Made by a program: the position numbers and the translations under genes
DNA from: Chitinophaga alhagiae
GTDB taxonomy: Bacteria > Bacteroidota > Bacteroidia > Chitinophagales > Chitinophagaceae
Assembly (NCBI RefSeq): GCF_003568665.1
Contig: NZ_QXMH01000001.1
Coordinates: forward strand, 124,001 to 188,000
Reading direction: 5' to 3'
Length of the DNA stretch: 64,000 bases
Notes under the pieces: model-generated
The model's database searches: none
What the model saw: the letters and a program-made list of their open reading frames with translations, nothing else
Told to the model about the DNA's origin: nothing
Shown here: one piece after another, positions 36,783 to 44,947 of the stretch
How the letters are laid out: the number at the start of each line of letters is the position of its first letter
Numbering within the stretch: the stretch's first letter is position 1

Positions 36783-37688
36783 TTACCTGCGGAACTCACG
36801 CGGGGTAACCTGTGTATATTTTTTAAAGAACCGGATAAAGTGGGAAAGGTCTTCAAACCCGAGGCTGCCGGCTATCTCGGAAATGGTCCAGTTGGTATGT
36901 TTCAGCAGTGCGCGGGCTTCCAGCGCCATACGCTCCGCAATGAGCGCGGAGGTGGTTTTGCCCGTGGCTTCTTTCAGCACCTTGTTAAGATGGTTCACAT
37001 GCAGGTTGAGCTGCGCGGCAAACTCGCCCGCGGCGCGAAGCCGGATGGTTTGCATAACGGACTCAATGGGGAACTGCCTTTCCAGCAGCTCCAGGAAAAG
37101 CGCGGTGATGCGCTCCGAGGCGTTGGAATCCATTTTGCCCGGCGTGCTGATAATACCCGGCCGCAGCTTCAGCGCGGTATGAATGATGTCCAGCACCAGG
37201 TTGCGCAGCACGTCGTACTTGTAAGCATAATCAGATGCTATTTCTTCAAACATCCTGTTGTATATGGCCCTCACCTGCGCGGCTTCTTCGTTGCTCAGGT
37301 CCAGCACCGGAAACCCGTCCGGCCGGTACAGCGGGTACTCCCTGATGTTGCCATACCCTTTGAAAAAATCTTCCGTGAACACGCAGAAAACAGCCGTTAC
37401 CCCGCTGCCTGCCGGCGCCCAGTTATAAGGGATCAGGGGGTTGGCGAAGAGCAGCATGTTCTCCTCCACCACCATGGTCTTATCTGCATAATGCACCTCG
37501 TTCCTGCCGGTGATGAGGCTGATCTTGTAATAGTCCTTCCGGCTGTAGGGCATAGGCTGTTCCCCGTCTCCGCCCTTGAGGTCAGACAGGCGGAACACGT
37601 TGAAATGGCCCGTTTTCCTGATCATTTCGCCGGGCAGTGCGCCCATGCGGCTACGGTAAAACTGTTCCAGTGATTCCGGTTTTTCCAT
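36783..37688 (-). CDS. AraC-family transcriptional regulator
   Basis: A 301-residue regulator. The N-terminal cupin-like sensor covers about 1-170 (YYKISLITGRNEVHYADK; LLFANPLIPYNW) and the C-terminal AraC DNA-binding region about 200-301 (LNLHVNHLNKVLKEATGK; ISEIAGSLGFEDLSHFIRFFKKYT). The gene lies between the bimodular esterase gene (85 bases upstream) and the beta-helix gene, all on the minus strand, so it may regulate either. A -7 box stands 4 bases before its start codon. Confidence 0.93.
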   Translation of the reverse strand: MEKPESLEQFYRSRMGALPGEMIRKTGHFNVFRLSDLKGGDGEQPMPYSRKDYYKISLITGRNEVHYADKTMVVEENMLLFANPLIPYNWAPAGSGVTAVFCVFTEDFFKGYGNIREYPLYRPDGFPVLDLSNEEAAQVRAIYNRMFEEIASDYAYKYDVLRNLVLDIIHTALKLRPGIISTPGKMDSNASERITALFLELLERQFPIESVMQTIRLRAAGEFAAQLNLHVNHLNKVLKEATGKTTSALIAERMALEARALLKHTNWTISEIAGSLGFEDLSHFIRFFKKYTQVTPREFRR

Positions 37689-37692
37689 ACCG

Positions 37693-37700
37693 CAAAAATA
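37693..37700 (-). promoter_or_regulatory. -7 box directly before the AraC-type gene
   Basis: TATTTTTG on the minus strand is an exact TAnnTTTG and ends 4 bases before ATG 37688, implying a leaderless transcript. No -33 TTG seen at the usual spacing. Confidence 0.4.
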
Positions 37701-37773
37701 AGCATTCTGCCGGGCACCGGGTGGCCGCTATCAAAGGAGAAACAGTATCATTCAATCTTTACCCGGCGCGGCA

Positions 37774-39708
37774 TCATTCATTCACCAGAAAATACGCTAT
37801 CCTGCAGGCAGGCCCCTGGCCGGCGTTGTTGCTTTGCGGCAATATTTCCACGTGCAGGGTGTGGCGGCCGGGCCGCAGGTCCCCGTCCAGCACCAGGTAC
37901 CAGGGCAGGTGCAGGTTTTTGCTCCATGGGGTGTAGAGGTCAACGGTTTTGGCGGCGCCGCGGTCTACCCGGTAGCGGATGGTACCGGCATCGGGCCCGG
38001 CAATAACGGCCAGCCCTATAGCGCGGCCGCTGAATGCCAGCTCAAAAGAAGCGCCGGCAGCTTCCCCTTCCAGCACCGGTATATCTACAAAACCTTCCCG
38101 GGTGTTTTTGTGATCTGCCGGTTTCCAGTGATCGGTCACGGTAAACCCTTTCAGCTGACGCGCTTCCGCCACGGCAAGGTAGCGGCCTTTGTCGTACGCC
38201 CGGGCATCCAGCTTTGGCGGCAGCTTTGCGGGCGCGGGTTGCGCGGCGGGCGGCTGCCGCAGCAGGGTTTTCATGGTCTGAAAATAGATCTCCTGCCCGA
38301 AGGGGGAAGGATGCAGGTCTTTGAAATCATATTCCCAGCTGAACTCACCGGCCTGTATGCGGTCATACACCTCGCGGGAGAGGTTGATGAAGGAAGCGTT
38401 ATAATGCTCCGCTATTTTTTTATGCACCGCCACTTCTACCGGTTCCTTGCCGGCGGTGTAATCAGCGTTCTTGGCAGGGTCTGCAAAAGCCATCAGCACG
38501 GCCGCCGCATGGGCATTTTGCTGGTACAACCGGCGCAGGATGCCTTCCAGCGCGCGCACCTGTTCTTTTTCGCTGAACCCGTTCCCCCTGTCATTCACAG
38601 CCGCTTCCAGGAAGAGGATATCCGGCGTGCCTTTTTCCAGCACATCGCGGCTGAAGCGGAAGGCGTGCGGGGTACTGCCCAGAGACGGAATGCCGGCGGC
38701 TATGAACTGGAACGTGGTATGAGGGAAACGCTCCTGCAGGTATTGCGCCACTTTGTTGCGCCAGCCTTTGTTATGGGTGATAGAACCGCCGAGGAAGGCC
38801 ACCGTGCCTTTTTTTGTTTCCTCAAACTTGCGGAAGGCGCCAGCCAGGGAAGCGCTGGCCTTAACGTAGGCGCTGCTTTGCAGGGGCGCCTGCACGGGCA
38901 CGCTGTTGCTGTAAATGAAGTCTGCCAGACGCTCCGGGTGTTCAATGGGGAAGTGATGCCCTTCGAGGTTCTGTTTTCCCCTTGTCATCGGGTACACCGC
39001 GGCGGGGCCGCCCAGGCGGGTATATTCCTTCACTAAAGGGAGCGTATTCTCATCTGGCGGCACAATGGCATCGCGCAGGCCGATCACATGCAGCACAGGC
39101 ACTTTGAAAGCCGCCAGGCCGGCCAGGTCTTTCAGCGGGATGTCTGCATAATCCGCGGCCGTAGCCTCCGTTTGACCGGCAAGCTGCAGCCATTTTGCCC
39201 ACTCCGCCGGGGCGCCTTTGCCCTTGCCTTTGCCGCCGGGCCAGCTATTGGGGTCACACACGGGGGCTTCCGCGTAAATGCAGCTTACCTTACCGGGGTT
39301 GCGTTTGGCCCAGCCGTATACGTATAAGCCACCGCGACTAACGCCTTCCAGCGCTACTTTCGGGGCCAGCTTCCTTTCCTTCACAAGATGTTCGTAAAAC
39401 GCGTCCCACACCTGCATGGCCTGCGGGAGGCCGAAAAGGTTGTTGGTATTGACGTAGGCCACATGAAAGCCCCGGGTTACCAGTATGCTGTCCATTTCCG
39501 TATGCCAGTCAGGGAAATGCGCCCGCCACACCCAGGGGTTGCCGGGCAGGGCCTTCATGGGTTTTATATAAAAAGCGTCACGGTCCTGGAAGCGGAACTG
39601 TACCTTTTCAAAACCTTTCCAGTTGACCGTTCTTTCCTGTGCCAACAACGTTTGAAAACCAAATACAAGGGAGAGCAATGCCCATGTTGAGAATACGCGG
39701 AACTTCAT
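37774..39708 (-). CDS. Two-domain esterase: alpha/beta hydrolase fused to SGNH hydrolase
   Basis: A 644-residue secreted protein (signal peptide about 1-23, ending TLLAQ). The N-terminal half is an alpha/beta hydrolase with nucleophile elbow LEGVSRGGLY, an Asp in IGLRDAIVPP and a His in EGHHFPIEHP. The second half is an SGNH esterase: block I FLGGSITHNKGW with its Ser, block III EAAVNDRG, and block V DLHPSPFG with Asp and His. A final beta-sandwich-like part (about 540-644) may bind sugar. Both active sites look intact, so it likely removes two kinds of ester from one polysaccharide. Confidence 0.88.
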   Translation of the reverse strand: MKFRVFSTWALLSLVFGFQTLLAQERTVNWKGFEKVQFRFQDRDAFYIKPMKALPGNPWVWRAHFPDWHTEMDSILVTRGFHVAYVNTNNLFGLPQAMQVWDAFYEHLVKERKLAPKVALEGVSRGGLYVYGWAKRNPGKVSCIYAEAPVCDPNSWPGGKGKGKGAPAEWAKWLQLAGQTEATAADYADIPLKDLAGLAAFKVPVLHVIGLRDAIVPPDENTLPLVKEYTRLGGPAAVYPMTRGKQNLEGHHFPIEHPERLADFIYSNSVPVQAPLQSSAYVKASASLAGAFRKFEETKKGTVAFLGGSITHNKGWRNKVAQYLQERFPHTTFQFIAAGIPSLGSTPHAFRFSRDVLEKGTPDILFLEAAVNDRGNGFSEKEQVRALEGILRRLYQQNAHAAAVLMAFADPAKNADYTAGKEPVEVAVHKKIAEHYNASFINLSREVYDRIQAGEFSWEYDFKDLHPSPFGQEIYFQTMKTLLRQPPAAQPAPAKLPPKLDARAYDKGRYLAVAEARQLKGFTVTDHWKPADHKNTREGFVDIPVLEGEAAGASFELAFSGRAIGLAVIAGPDAGTIRYRVDRGAAKTVDLYTPWSKNLHLPWYLVLDGDLRPGRHTLHVEILPQSNNAGQGPACRIAYFLVNE

Positions 39709-39767
39709 ACAATAAAACTTTACGTGGACGGAAAATTACTCACAAAGGGCGGGAAGTTCCGATACGA

Positions 39768-40529
39768 TTATAACCTACCTGCATACAATTTGGTAGTATA
39801 CCGCACGGTGATGGTGTTATCCTGCTGGTATTGGGCAAACAGGGCCTTCAGGTCGTCTATCATGGGGCCATAGCCCGGCTCGTCCGCAGCAGGAACGTAG
39901 GAAGAGGAAGACAGCCGCCCTTTCAGGCCCTCAAGATCAAATACCTGCTGGTTGGGGAAAGTGGCCAGCTGAAATGCGGAGGGACTGAAAAACGCGCCTA
40001 TCTTGTCTTCGTCTGTTTTACGATGGTCTACCTGCGTGTAGTCTTTCCCGTGGCGGACGATCAGCGCATCGTACGCCTGTTCAAACGCCCCTTCCGTGAG
40101 CCGTTCGTTCCAGATGAGGGCCACTACTCCGCCGGGCCGCAATATACGCTGAAATTCAGGGCGCGTTTGGGCGGCGTTGAACCAGTGGAACGCCTGCCCC
40201 GCTACCACCGCGTCCGCACAGGCGGCCGGCAGCCCTGTTGCTTCCGCGCTGCCATCCACTGCGGTAAAACCTGGGTACTGGCCCAGCAGCGCTATGGATT
40301 TTTCGCGCATGGGCGCATTCGGCTCCACGGCCAGCACTTTATAGCCGGCCTGCAGAAAAAGCGCCGAAGAGATACCGGTGCCCGCGCCAATATCCGCCAC
40401 GGTATTGCCGGGCGCCAGGCCGTACTGCTCCTGCAAATAAGTGATCACGGCGGCGGGGTAGCCCGGGCGGTATTTCACGTAGTCTTCCACGCGGTTACCG
40501 AAGCGCTGGGTGCTGTTGTGTGCTGTCAT
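39768..40529 (-). CDS. Class I SAM-dependent methyltransferase
   Basis: A 253-residue methyltransferase. Motif I is VADIGAGTGISSALFLQAG, followed by VLAVEPNAPM (acidic end of strand 2), DGSAEATGLP and VVAGQAFHWFN, with ILRPGGVVALIWNER after. The N-terminal FGNRVEDYVKYRPGYP is typical of this small-molecule methyltransferase group (UbiE/TAM-like). No substrate can be named. It lies 59 bases before the bimodular esterase gene on the same strand but is functionally unlinked as far as I can see. Confidence 0.9.
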   Translation of the reverse strand: MTAHNSTQRFGNRVEDYVKYRPGYPAAVITYLQEQYGLAPGNTVADIGAGTGISSALFLQAGYKVLAVEPNAPMREKSIALLGQYPGFTAVDGSAEATGLPAACADAVVAGQAFHWFNAAQTRPEFQRILRPGGVVALIWNERLTEGAFEQAYDALIVRHGKDYTQVDHRKTDEDKIGAFFSPSAFQLATFPNQQVFDLEGLKGRLSSSSYVPAADEPGYGPMIDDLKALFAQYQQDNTITVRYTTKLYAGRL

Positions 40530-40585
40530 GCTATAAAAATACGGCCTATTTTGTTATGGAGGAAAGTTGTCTGACCCCGCTCCTG

Positions 40586-41326
40586 CTAATGAATGGCCGA
40601 AGTGTTCAGCACCAGGAACAGCCCGATCAGGATGAGGCCGAAATAAACATATTTGAAGAAATCGCCGTTCTTCAGGCGGCGGTTTAAATACCTGCCCAGG
40701 AAAATAGCGGGTATAACGGCGGGCAATGAAATGAGGAACAGCTTCATCACTTCGAACGTGACCAGGCCTTTGAGCGCGTACCCCAGCACGCCAATGAAGC
40801 TGGCGGGCAAAAAGTACGCCTGCAGCGTGGCCCTGAAATGCGTGGCGCTCCATTTCCGCATGTTGCCGTATACCACCAGCGGCGGGCCGTTGATGCCAAA
40901 AGCACCGCCCAGTATGCCGGAAAGAAAACCGCAGGTAAACAGCCAGAGCATATTGTCTTTCTGCAGGGAGAGGCTGTTCTTCCCGTACAGCGCGTACAGG
41001 GAATACCCGATGATCAGCAGGCCCAGGCCGGTTTTGATCATCTGCTCGTTACCATATACCAATAACAGCACGCCAATCGGAATACCCAGGATGGCAAACA
41101 GGATCAGCCATTTGGCGCTGTTGAAATGCACCTCCTTATGGTCCTGCACCACTACTACCAGTGCCACCAGGATGGAGATCAGTACAGACAGGGGCACAGC
41201 CTGCTCTACAGGGATAAAAAAAATGAACAGTGGCACGGCTACCAAAGACTCGCCAAAACCGAACGTGGAACGTACTAAAGTGGCTAAAAAACTGATGATG
41301 AGAATGAAGATAATGGTGGTACTCAT
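40586..41326 (-). CDS. Sulfite exporter TauE/SafE-family membrane protein
   Basis: A 246-residue transporter with about seven to eight membrane segments. The family repeat is visible: FLATLVRSTFGFGESLVAVPLF near the N-terminus and FLSGILGGAFGINGPPLVVYG in the middle. These carry sulfite, sulfoacetate or other organosulfur anions across the inner membrane. It lies 46 bases after the bacteriocin-type exporter, but its own TACCTTTG box (41341-41334) 7 bases before ATG argues for separate transcription. Confidence 0.92.
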   Translation of the reverse strand: MSTTIIFILIISFLATLVRSTFGFGESLVAVPLFIFFIPVEQAVPLSVLISILVALVVVVQDHKEVHFNSAKWLILFAILGIPIGVLLLVYGNEQMIKTGLGLLIIGYSLYALYGKNSLSLQKDNMLWLFTCGFLSGILGGAFGINGPPLVVYGNMRKWSATHFRATLQAYFLPASFIGVLGYALKGLVTFEVMKLFLISLPAVIPAIFLGRYLNRRLKNGDFFKYVYFGLILIGLFLVLNTSAIH

Positions 41327-41333
41327 AAGCGGT

Positions 41334-41341
41334 CAAAGGTA
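41334..41341 (-). promoter_or_regulatory. -7 box directly before the TauE/SafE gene
   Basis: TACCTTTG on the minus strand matches TAnnTTTG and ends 7 bases before ATG 41326. It lies in the gap after the exporter stop codon. No -33 TTG at 20 bases. Confidence 0.4.
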
Positions 41342-41372
41342 TAAAATGACGGCCGCTTTACCCCCCATATTG

Positions 41373-43742
41373 TTATGAACGGAAAGTCATTTTCTCCCTT
41401 GTCAGGTCGCCCCAATAAGCACTGTAGAGATTGTCTGTAGCCAGCAGTTCCGCATGGCTGCCCGCGGCCGTTACCGTTTGCCCGCCCAGCACATAAATAC
41501 GGTCTGCGATATGCTTCAGCACATGCAGGCGGTGCGTGATGAAGATCACGGCCATTTCTTTTTTCAGGCGCAGCAGCAGCTCCAGCACAAACGTTTCCGC
41601 CTGCCTGTCCATGGCGGCGGTAGCTTCGTCCAGCACCAGAAACTGCGGGCGGCGGTACAGCGTGCGCGCCAGCGCTATCATTTGCTGCTGGCCGCCGGAA
41701 AGGCTGATGCCGCCCTCTCCCACCAGGGAGTGATAAGACTGCGGCAACTGTTCAAGGAAAGGAATAAAACCGTACGCCTCCAGGAAAGCGATCACCTCCG
41801 GCGTTCTGGCATGCGCGTCCTCAAACGCGATGTTTTCCAGCACGGAGCCGTTGAACACATGCACCTGCTGCGGCACCACACCCGCCATACCGCGCCACTG
41901 CTCCAACGGGAGCGCCTGCAGCGGTTGTACGCCGTTCACCAGTACCTGCCCTTCTTCCGGGAGGTAATGCCGCTGCAATAGCGCGGAAATAGTGCTTTTG
42001 CCGCAGCCGTTCTCTCCCATAACGGCAATGATCTCTCCCTTCCGTACGTCGAAAGACACTTGCCGCAGCAACTGCCGCTGGCCGGGATAGCGGAAAGAGA
42101 GGTTTTTCACGGTTATTTGATGGAAAGCGGCGGGCGGTGGCAGCGGATGGGGATTAACATGCGCCGCCTGCCGGTCATCATGCGGCTGCACATACCGGGA
42201 ATCATCATGTACTGCCTGCCTGTCATCACGCTGCTGCACATACCGGGAATCATCATGTACTGCCTGCCTGTCATCACGCTGCTGCACACGCAGGGAGTCA
42301 CCACGCGCTTCCCCCTGCTGCCAATCACCCTCCACACCTTCCTCCTCCGCCGGCATCGCAAAAAACTCGAACATGCGGGAAAAGGCCACCTTGGCCTCAT
42401 TCAGCGAAATGCACACCATGGCTATGTTGGCAATACACGGCAAAATGCTGCCGCTGATGCCCAGAACAGACACCAGCTCTCCCGCCTTCAACCGGCCTTC
42501 AAACACCTGCCAGGTAGTGTACACCAGTACGGCCAGCATGAACAGGATGCCCAGCGCGTTGGCCATAAACCCCAGCCGCACCTGCAGCTGGCCCAGGGTC
42601 AGCACTTTATCCTGGTAATGCCCGTAGTACCGTTTGTTGATGTTCTCGAACGTAGGCTGCTGCCGCAGGTTGCGGATGGCCTGCACCCCGCGCAGGGTGG
42701 ATATGTAATTGCTTTCGCAGCCCGCATGCCCCGCCAGCACTGCCTGCTGGGCGCCAAACACGGGCCGGTTGTACCGGTAAAAAAGCCACGTAAAAAGCGG
42801 GATGAACGCCGCCGCAATGAGGCCCGCGCCGGGGGAATAACGGGTGATGAACGCCAGGGACACTGCAATGAGCAGCAGGTCTATCAGCGTATTGCCCACC
42901 AGTTGCCCGATCACCTTCTGGATGCGCGCCGTATCATTCAGCCGCGCCGTAAGGTCACCTATCTTGCGGGAGTCAAAGAACACCTGCGGCAGTTGCAGCA
43001 GCCGCCGGTAAAAACTGCCGATAATGCGGTGGTTGAACTGGTAGCTCTGTTTCAGGAGCGCATACTGCCGCAATACCTGCAGCCCTTCGCGCACCAGCAG
43101 CAATACCAGCAGCAGGGCCATGCTCAGCATAAAGCGGTCAAACTGCCGCCTGGGTATTATTTCATCTATCAGCTTCTGGGAAAACACGGCCATAGACATT
43201 TGCAGCACGGCCATGGCCACTCCTATGGCCACCGCCATCAGCAGCACGGGCTTGTCTTCTTCCAGCAGTTGCAGGAACCAGCGACGTTTCCTGGCCCGCA
43301 GGCGGCTGTCTGGCTCAAAAGAAGCGCCCGGCTGCAGGGTAAGGCATACGCCTGACCGCCAGATGGCCGCCAGCGCTGCGGGCTCCATCCAACGCAGGCC
43401 CTGCTGTGGGTCTCCCACCAGGGCCTTTTGCTGCCAGAAACCGTAACAGACCACATAGTGCTGTATGGCACCCTCAAGTTCTACATGCAATATGACCGGC
43501 GCGCCGTGCGCCTGTAATGCGGCCATGTCCGCCTTGCAGCCTGCCGCTTCCATACCGCATTGCGTAGCCGCATGGTGCAGCCCCAGCAGCGTGGTGCCGG
43601 TTACCTGCGTGCCGGACAGTATGCGGAGCTGCTCCAGCTCCCTGCTGCCGCCGTAATACTGCACTACAGACAACAGGCAGGCCACCCCGCAGTCTGAGCT
43701 GGCCTGCTGCCTTACAAAGGTGCGGCGGATGTGTTTTTTCAT
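41373..43742 (-). CDS. Peptidase-containing ABC exporter (C39 peptidase, bacteriocin type)
   Basis: A 789-residue PCAT that cuts double-glycine leaders and exports the peptide. The C39 domain (1-125) has Gln12/13, Cys18 in SSDCGVACLL, His95 in GAIQHYVVCYG and Asp111 in LVGDPQQG. The membrane domain spans about 155-440. The ATPase has Walker A GENGCGKST, signature LSGGQQQMIALARTL, Walker B LVLDEATAAMD and switch His in ITHRLH. Unusual is a charged insert (about 480-545) with 16-residue repeats between membrane domain and ATPase. Start overlaps the thioredoxin-fold gene stop by 4 bases. Natural cargo is the two small peptides encoded at 47099-47470. Confidence 0.95.
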   Translation of the reverse strand: MKKHIRRTFVRQQASSDCGVACLLSVVQYYGGSRELEQLRILSGTQVTGTTLLGLHHAATQCGMEAAGCKADMAALQAHGAPVILHVELEGAIQHYVVCYGFWQQKALVGDPQQGLRWMEPAALAAIWRSGVCLTLQPGASFEPDSRLRARKRRWFLQLLEEDKPVLLMAVAIGVAMAVLQMSMAVFSQKLIDEIIPRRQFDRFMLSMALLLVLLLVREGLQVLRQYALLKQSYQFNHRIIGSFYRRLLQLPQVFFDSRKIGDLTARLNDTARIQKVIGQLVGNTLIDLLLIAVSLAFITRYSPGAGLIAAAFIPLFTWLFYRYNRPVFGAQQAVLAGHAGCESNYISTLRGVQAIRNLRQQPTFENINKRYYGHYQDKVLTLGQLQVRLGFMANALGILFMLAVLVYTTWQVFEGRLKAGELVSVLGISGSILPCIANIAMVCISLNEAKVAFSRMFEFFAMPAEEEGVEGDWQQGEARGDSLRVQQRDDRQAVHDDSRYVQQRDDRQAVHDDSRYVQPHDDRQAAHVNPHPLPPPAAFHQITVKNLSFRYPGQRQLLRQVSFDVRKGEIIAVMGENGCGKSTISALLQRHYLPEEGQVLVNGVQPLQALPLEQWRGMAGVVPQQVHVFNGSVLENIAFEDAHARTPEVIAFLEAYGFIPFLEQLPQSYHSLVGEGGISLSGGQQQMIALARTLYRRPQFLVLDEATAAMDRQAETFVLELLLRLKKEMAVIFITHRLHVLKHIADRIYVLGGQTVTAAGSHAELLATDNLYSAYWGDLTREKMTFRS
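42157..42300. repeat. In-frame 48-bp tandem repeat within the exporter linker
   Basis: Two nearly identical 48-bp units start at 42186 and 42234, with a third partial unit from 42282 and a degenerate one before 42186. They encode 16-residue repeats of the form QQRDDRQAVHDDSRYV. The repeat length keeps the frame, so copy-number change would alter linker length without breaking the exporter. Confidence 0.85.
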
Positions 43743-44260
43743 GAGCGTATCATTACAAGCAGTTTATCAATGCTCACCTCTCCTGCTATCTTTTCTTTGA
43801 GCCGCCCGTCTTTCCCGTAAATGAACATGCTGGGTACCATGGCTGTGCCAAAGGTGGCGTAGAATTTTTTGTCCGCGTCTCCCGCTACGCGTATAAAATC
43901 ATACGCGGCCAGCTTGTAGCGGTCTGCAAATGCGGCAATGTCTGCCGCCTTCTCTTCGCTCACCATCAGCAGCTTAACACCCTGGAACGCCTCGTGGCGA
44001 CTGATGATCTCCTTCGTCATCAGCTCGCAATGATCGCAACCGCTGTTGAAATAATAGATCACCAGCGTTTCACCGGCGTATTGCGCCGGCGTAACGGCCT
44101 GCCCGTCCGTTCCGCGGAAGACGAACGCCGGCAATGCGCTCAATTTCTTTTCGGCGGCGGCCTTCACCGTATAGGCGCGCACGGTGCTGTAGGCCACATA
44201 GGCTACTATCAGCAGCACCAGGGTGATCAGCACCCCTTTGAGTATCTTTTTGTTCTTCAT
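43739..44260 (-). CDS. Membrane-anchored thioredoxin-fold protein (TlpA/AhpC-like) with CDHC motif
   Basis: A 173-residue protein with an N-terminal membrane anchor (about 8-26, GVLITLVLLIVAYVAYSTV) and a thioredoxin-like domain outside. The redox site is NSGCDHCELM (CxxC), after ETLVIYYF; a cis-Pro-like VPSMFIYGKDG follows. Start overlaps the stop of the upstream membrane-protein gene by 4 bases and its stop overlaps the PCAT start by 4, so it belongs to the peptide operon. Because both peptides have two Cys in the mature part, the obvious role is making or correcting their disulfides. That link is inference. Confidence 0.9.
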   Translation of the reverse strand: MKNKKILKGVLITLVLLIVAYVAYSTVRAYTVKAAAEKKLSALPAFVFRGTDGQAVTPAQYAGETLVIYYFNSGCDHCELMTKEIISRHEAFQGVKLLMVSEEKAADIAAFADRYKLAAYDFIRVAGDADKKFYATFGTAMVPSMFIYGKDGRLKEKIAGEVSIDKLLVMIRS

Positions 44261-44946
44261 GATAACTGCAATTGAATGAAAATAACCACCAGCATCCAGG
44301 TGAAAAGCCCCAGGCCGTATGTTTTCAGCACAAAGGGAACGGCCTGCTGCAGGCTTTCCCTGAGAAAGTACGCCATGCCTACCGCCAGCAACAGCCAGTT
44401 CATCACCTCAAACAGGTTAAGGGTAATGAGCGGGTATACGAAGTAGCTGGAAATATGCTGCACGTTCACCAGGCTGGCCAGAGAAAAGGGGGAAAACAGC
44501 TGGATGTCTGACAGCACCTCCGCTTCCCGGAAAAACACGAACCAGATGATCTTGACGCAGGCGGCCGCCAGCAGCGGTACTTCCGCCAGCAACACTACTT
44601 TGTACACCGCGCCGTAGCGTATTTTTTTATCCAGCAAAAAACCGCCGAGGTAGAGGCAGCAGGCCGTGAACGAGGTGCGTACGGCAAACAGCAGGGGCAC
44701 CATGGCATAACCCAGCCACAGCCAGCGGTGCTGCGCGGAGAGCAGCGCATCTATGCGCTCAACGGTGAGCTGCTCGCTGTAGGTGCGGTAGTAGATCTCG
44801 TTGCTCACTATGAAGCTGTTGTTGTAGTAAGCCAGCAGCAGGTACAGCAGGGCCATCAGGCCCGCCACCAGCCAGGCATTGAACATGAAGAGCCCGTTCA
44901 GCCGGTGATACCAGGCGGAATTGGGTACAGTGGTATATGGTTTCAT
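44257..44946 (-). CDS. Unrecognised membrane protein of the peptide operon
   Basis: A 229-residue integral membrane protein with about five hydrophobic segments (roughly 20-42, 75-100, 112-136, 168-196, 205-226). I do not recognise the family; the C-terminal pattern SPFSLASLVN...LNLFEVMNWLLLAVGMAYFLRE faintly recalls Yip1-type proteins. It lies 1 base after the permease gene and overlaps the thioredoxin-fold gene. Positions in such loci often encode immunity or maturation helpers, so it is a candidate immunity protein; no direct proof. Confidence 0.75.
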   Translation of the reverse strand: MKPYTTVPNSAWYHRLNGLFMFNAWLVAGLMALLYLLLAYYNNSFIVSNEIYYRTYSEQLTVERIDALLSAQHRWLWLGYAMVPLLFAVRTSFTACCLYLGGFLLDKKIRYGAVYKVVLLAEVPLLAAACVKIIWFVFFREAEVLSDIQLFSPFSLASLVNVQHISSYFVYPLITLNLFEVMNWLLLAVGMAYFLRESLQQAVPFVLKTYGLGLFTWMLVVIFIQLQLS

Positions 44947-44947
44947 A

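Noticed and set aside
42157..42300. Regular repeats considered as a CRISPR array
   Set aside because: Units are contiguous without spacers, in frame and inside the exporter gene.
42060..43355. A 431-codon plus-strand open frame
   Set aside because: Antisense shadow of the C39 exporter gene; rich in His and Gln as usual for such shadows.
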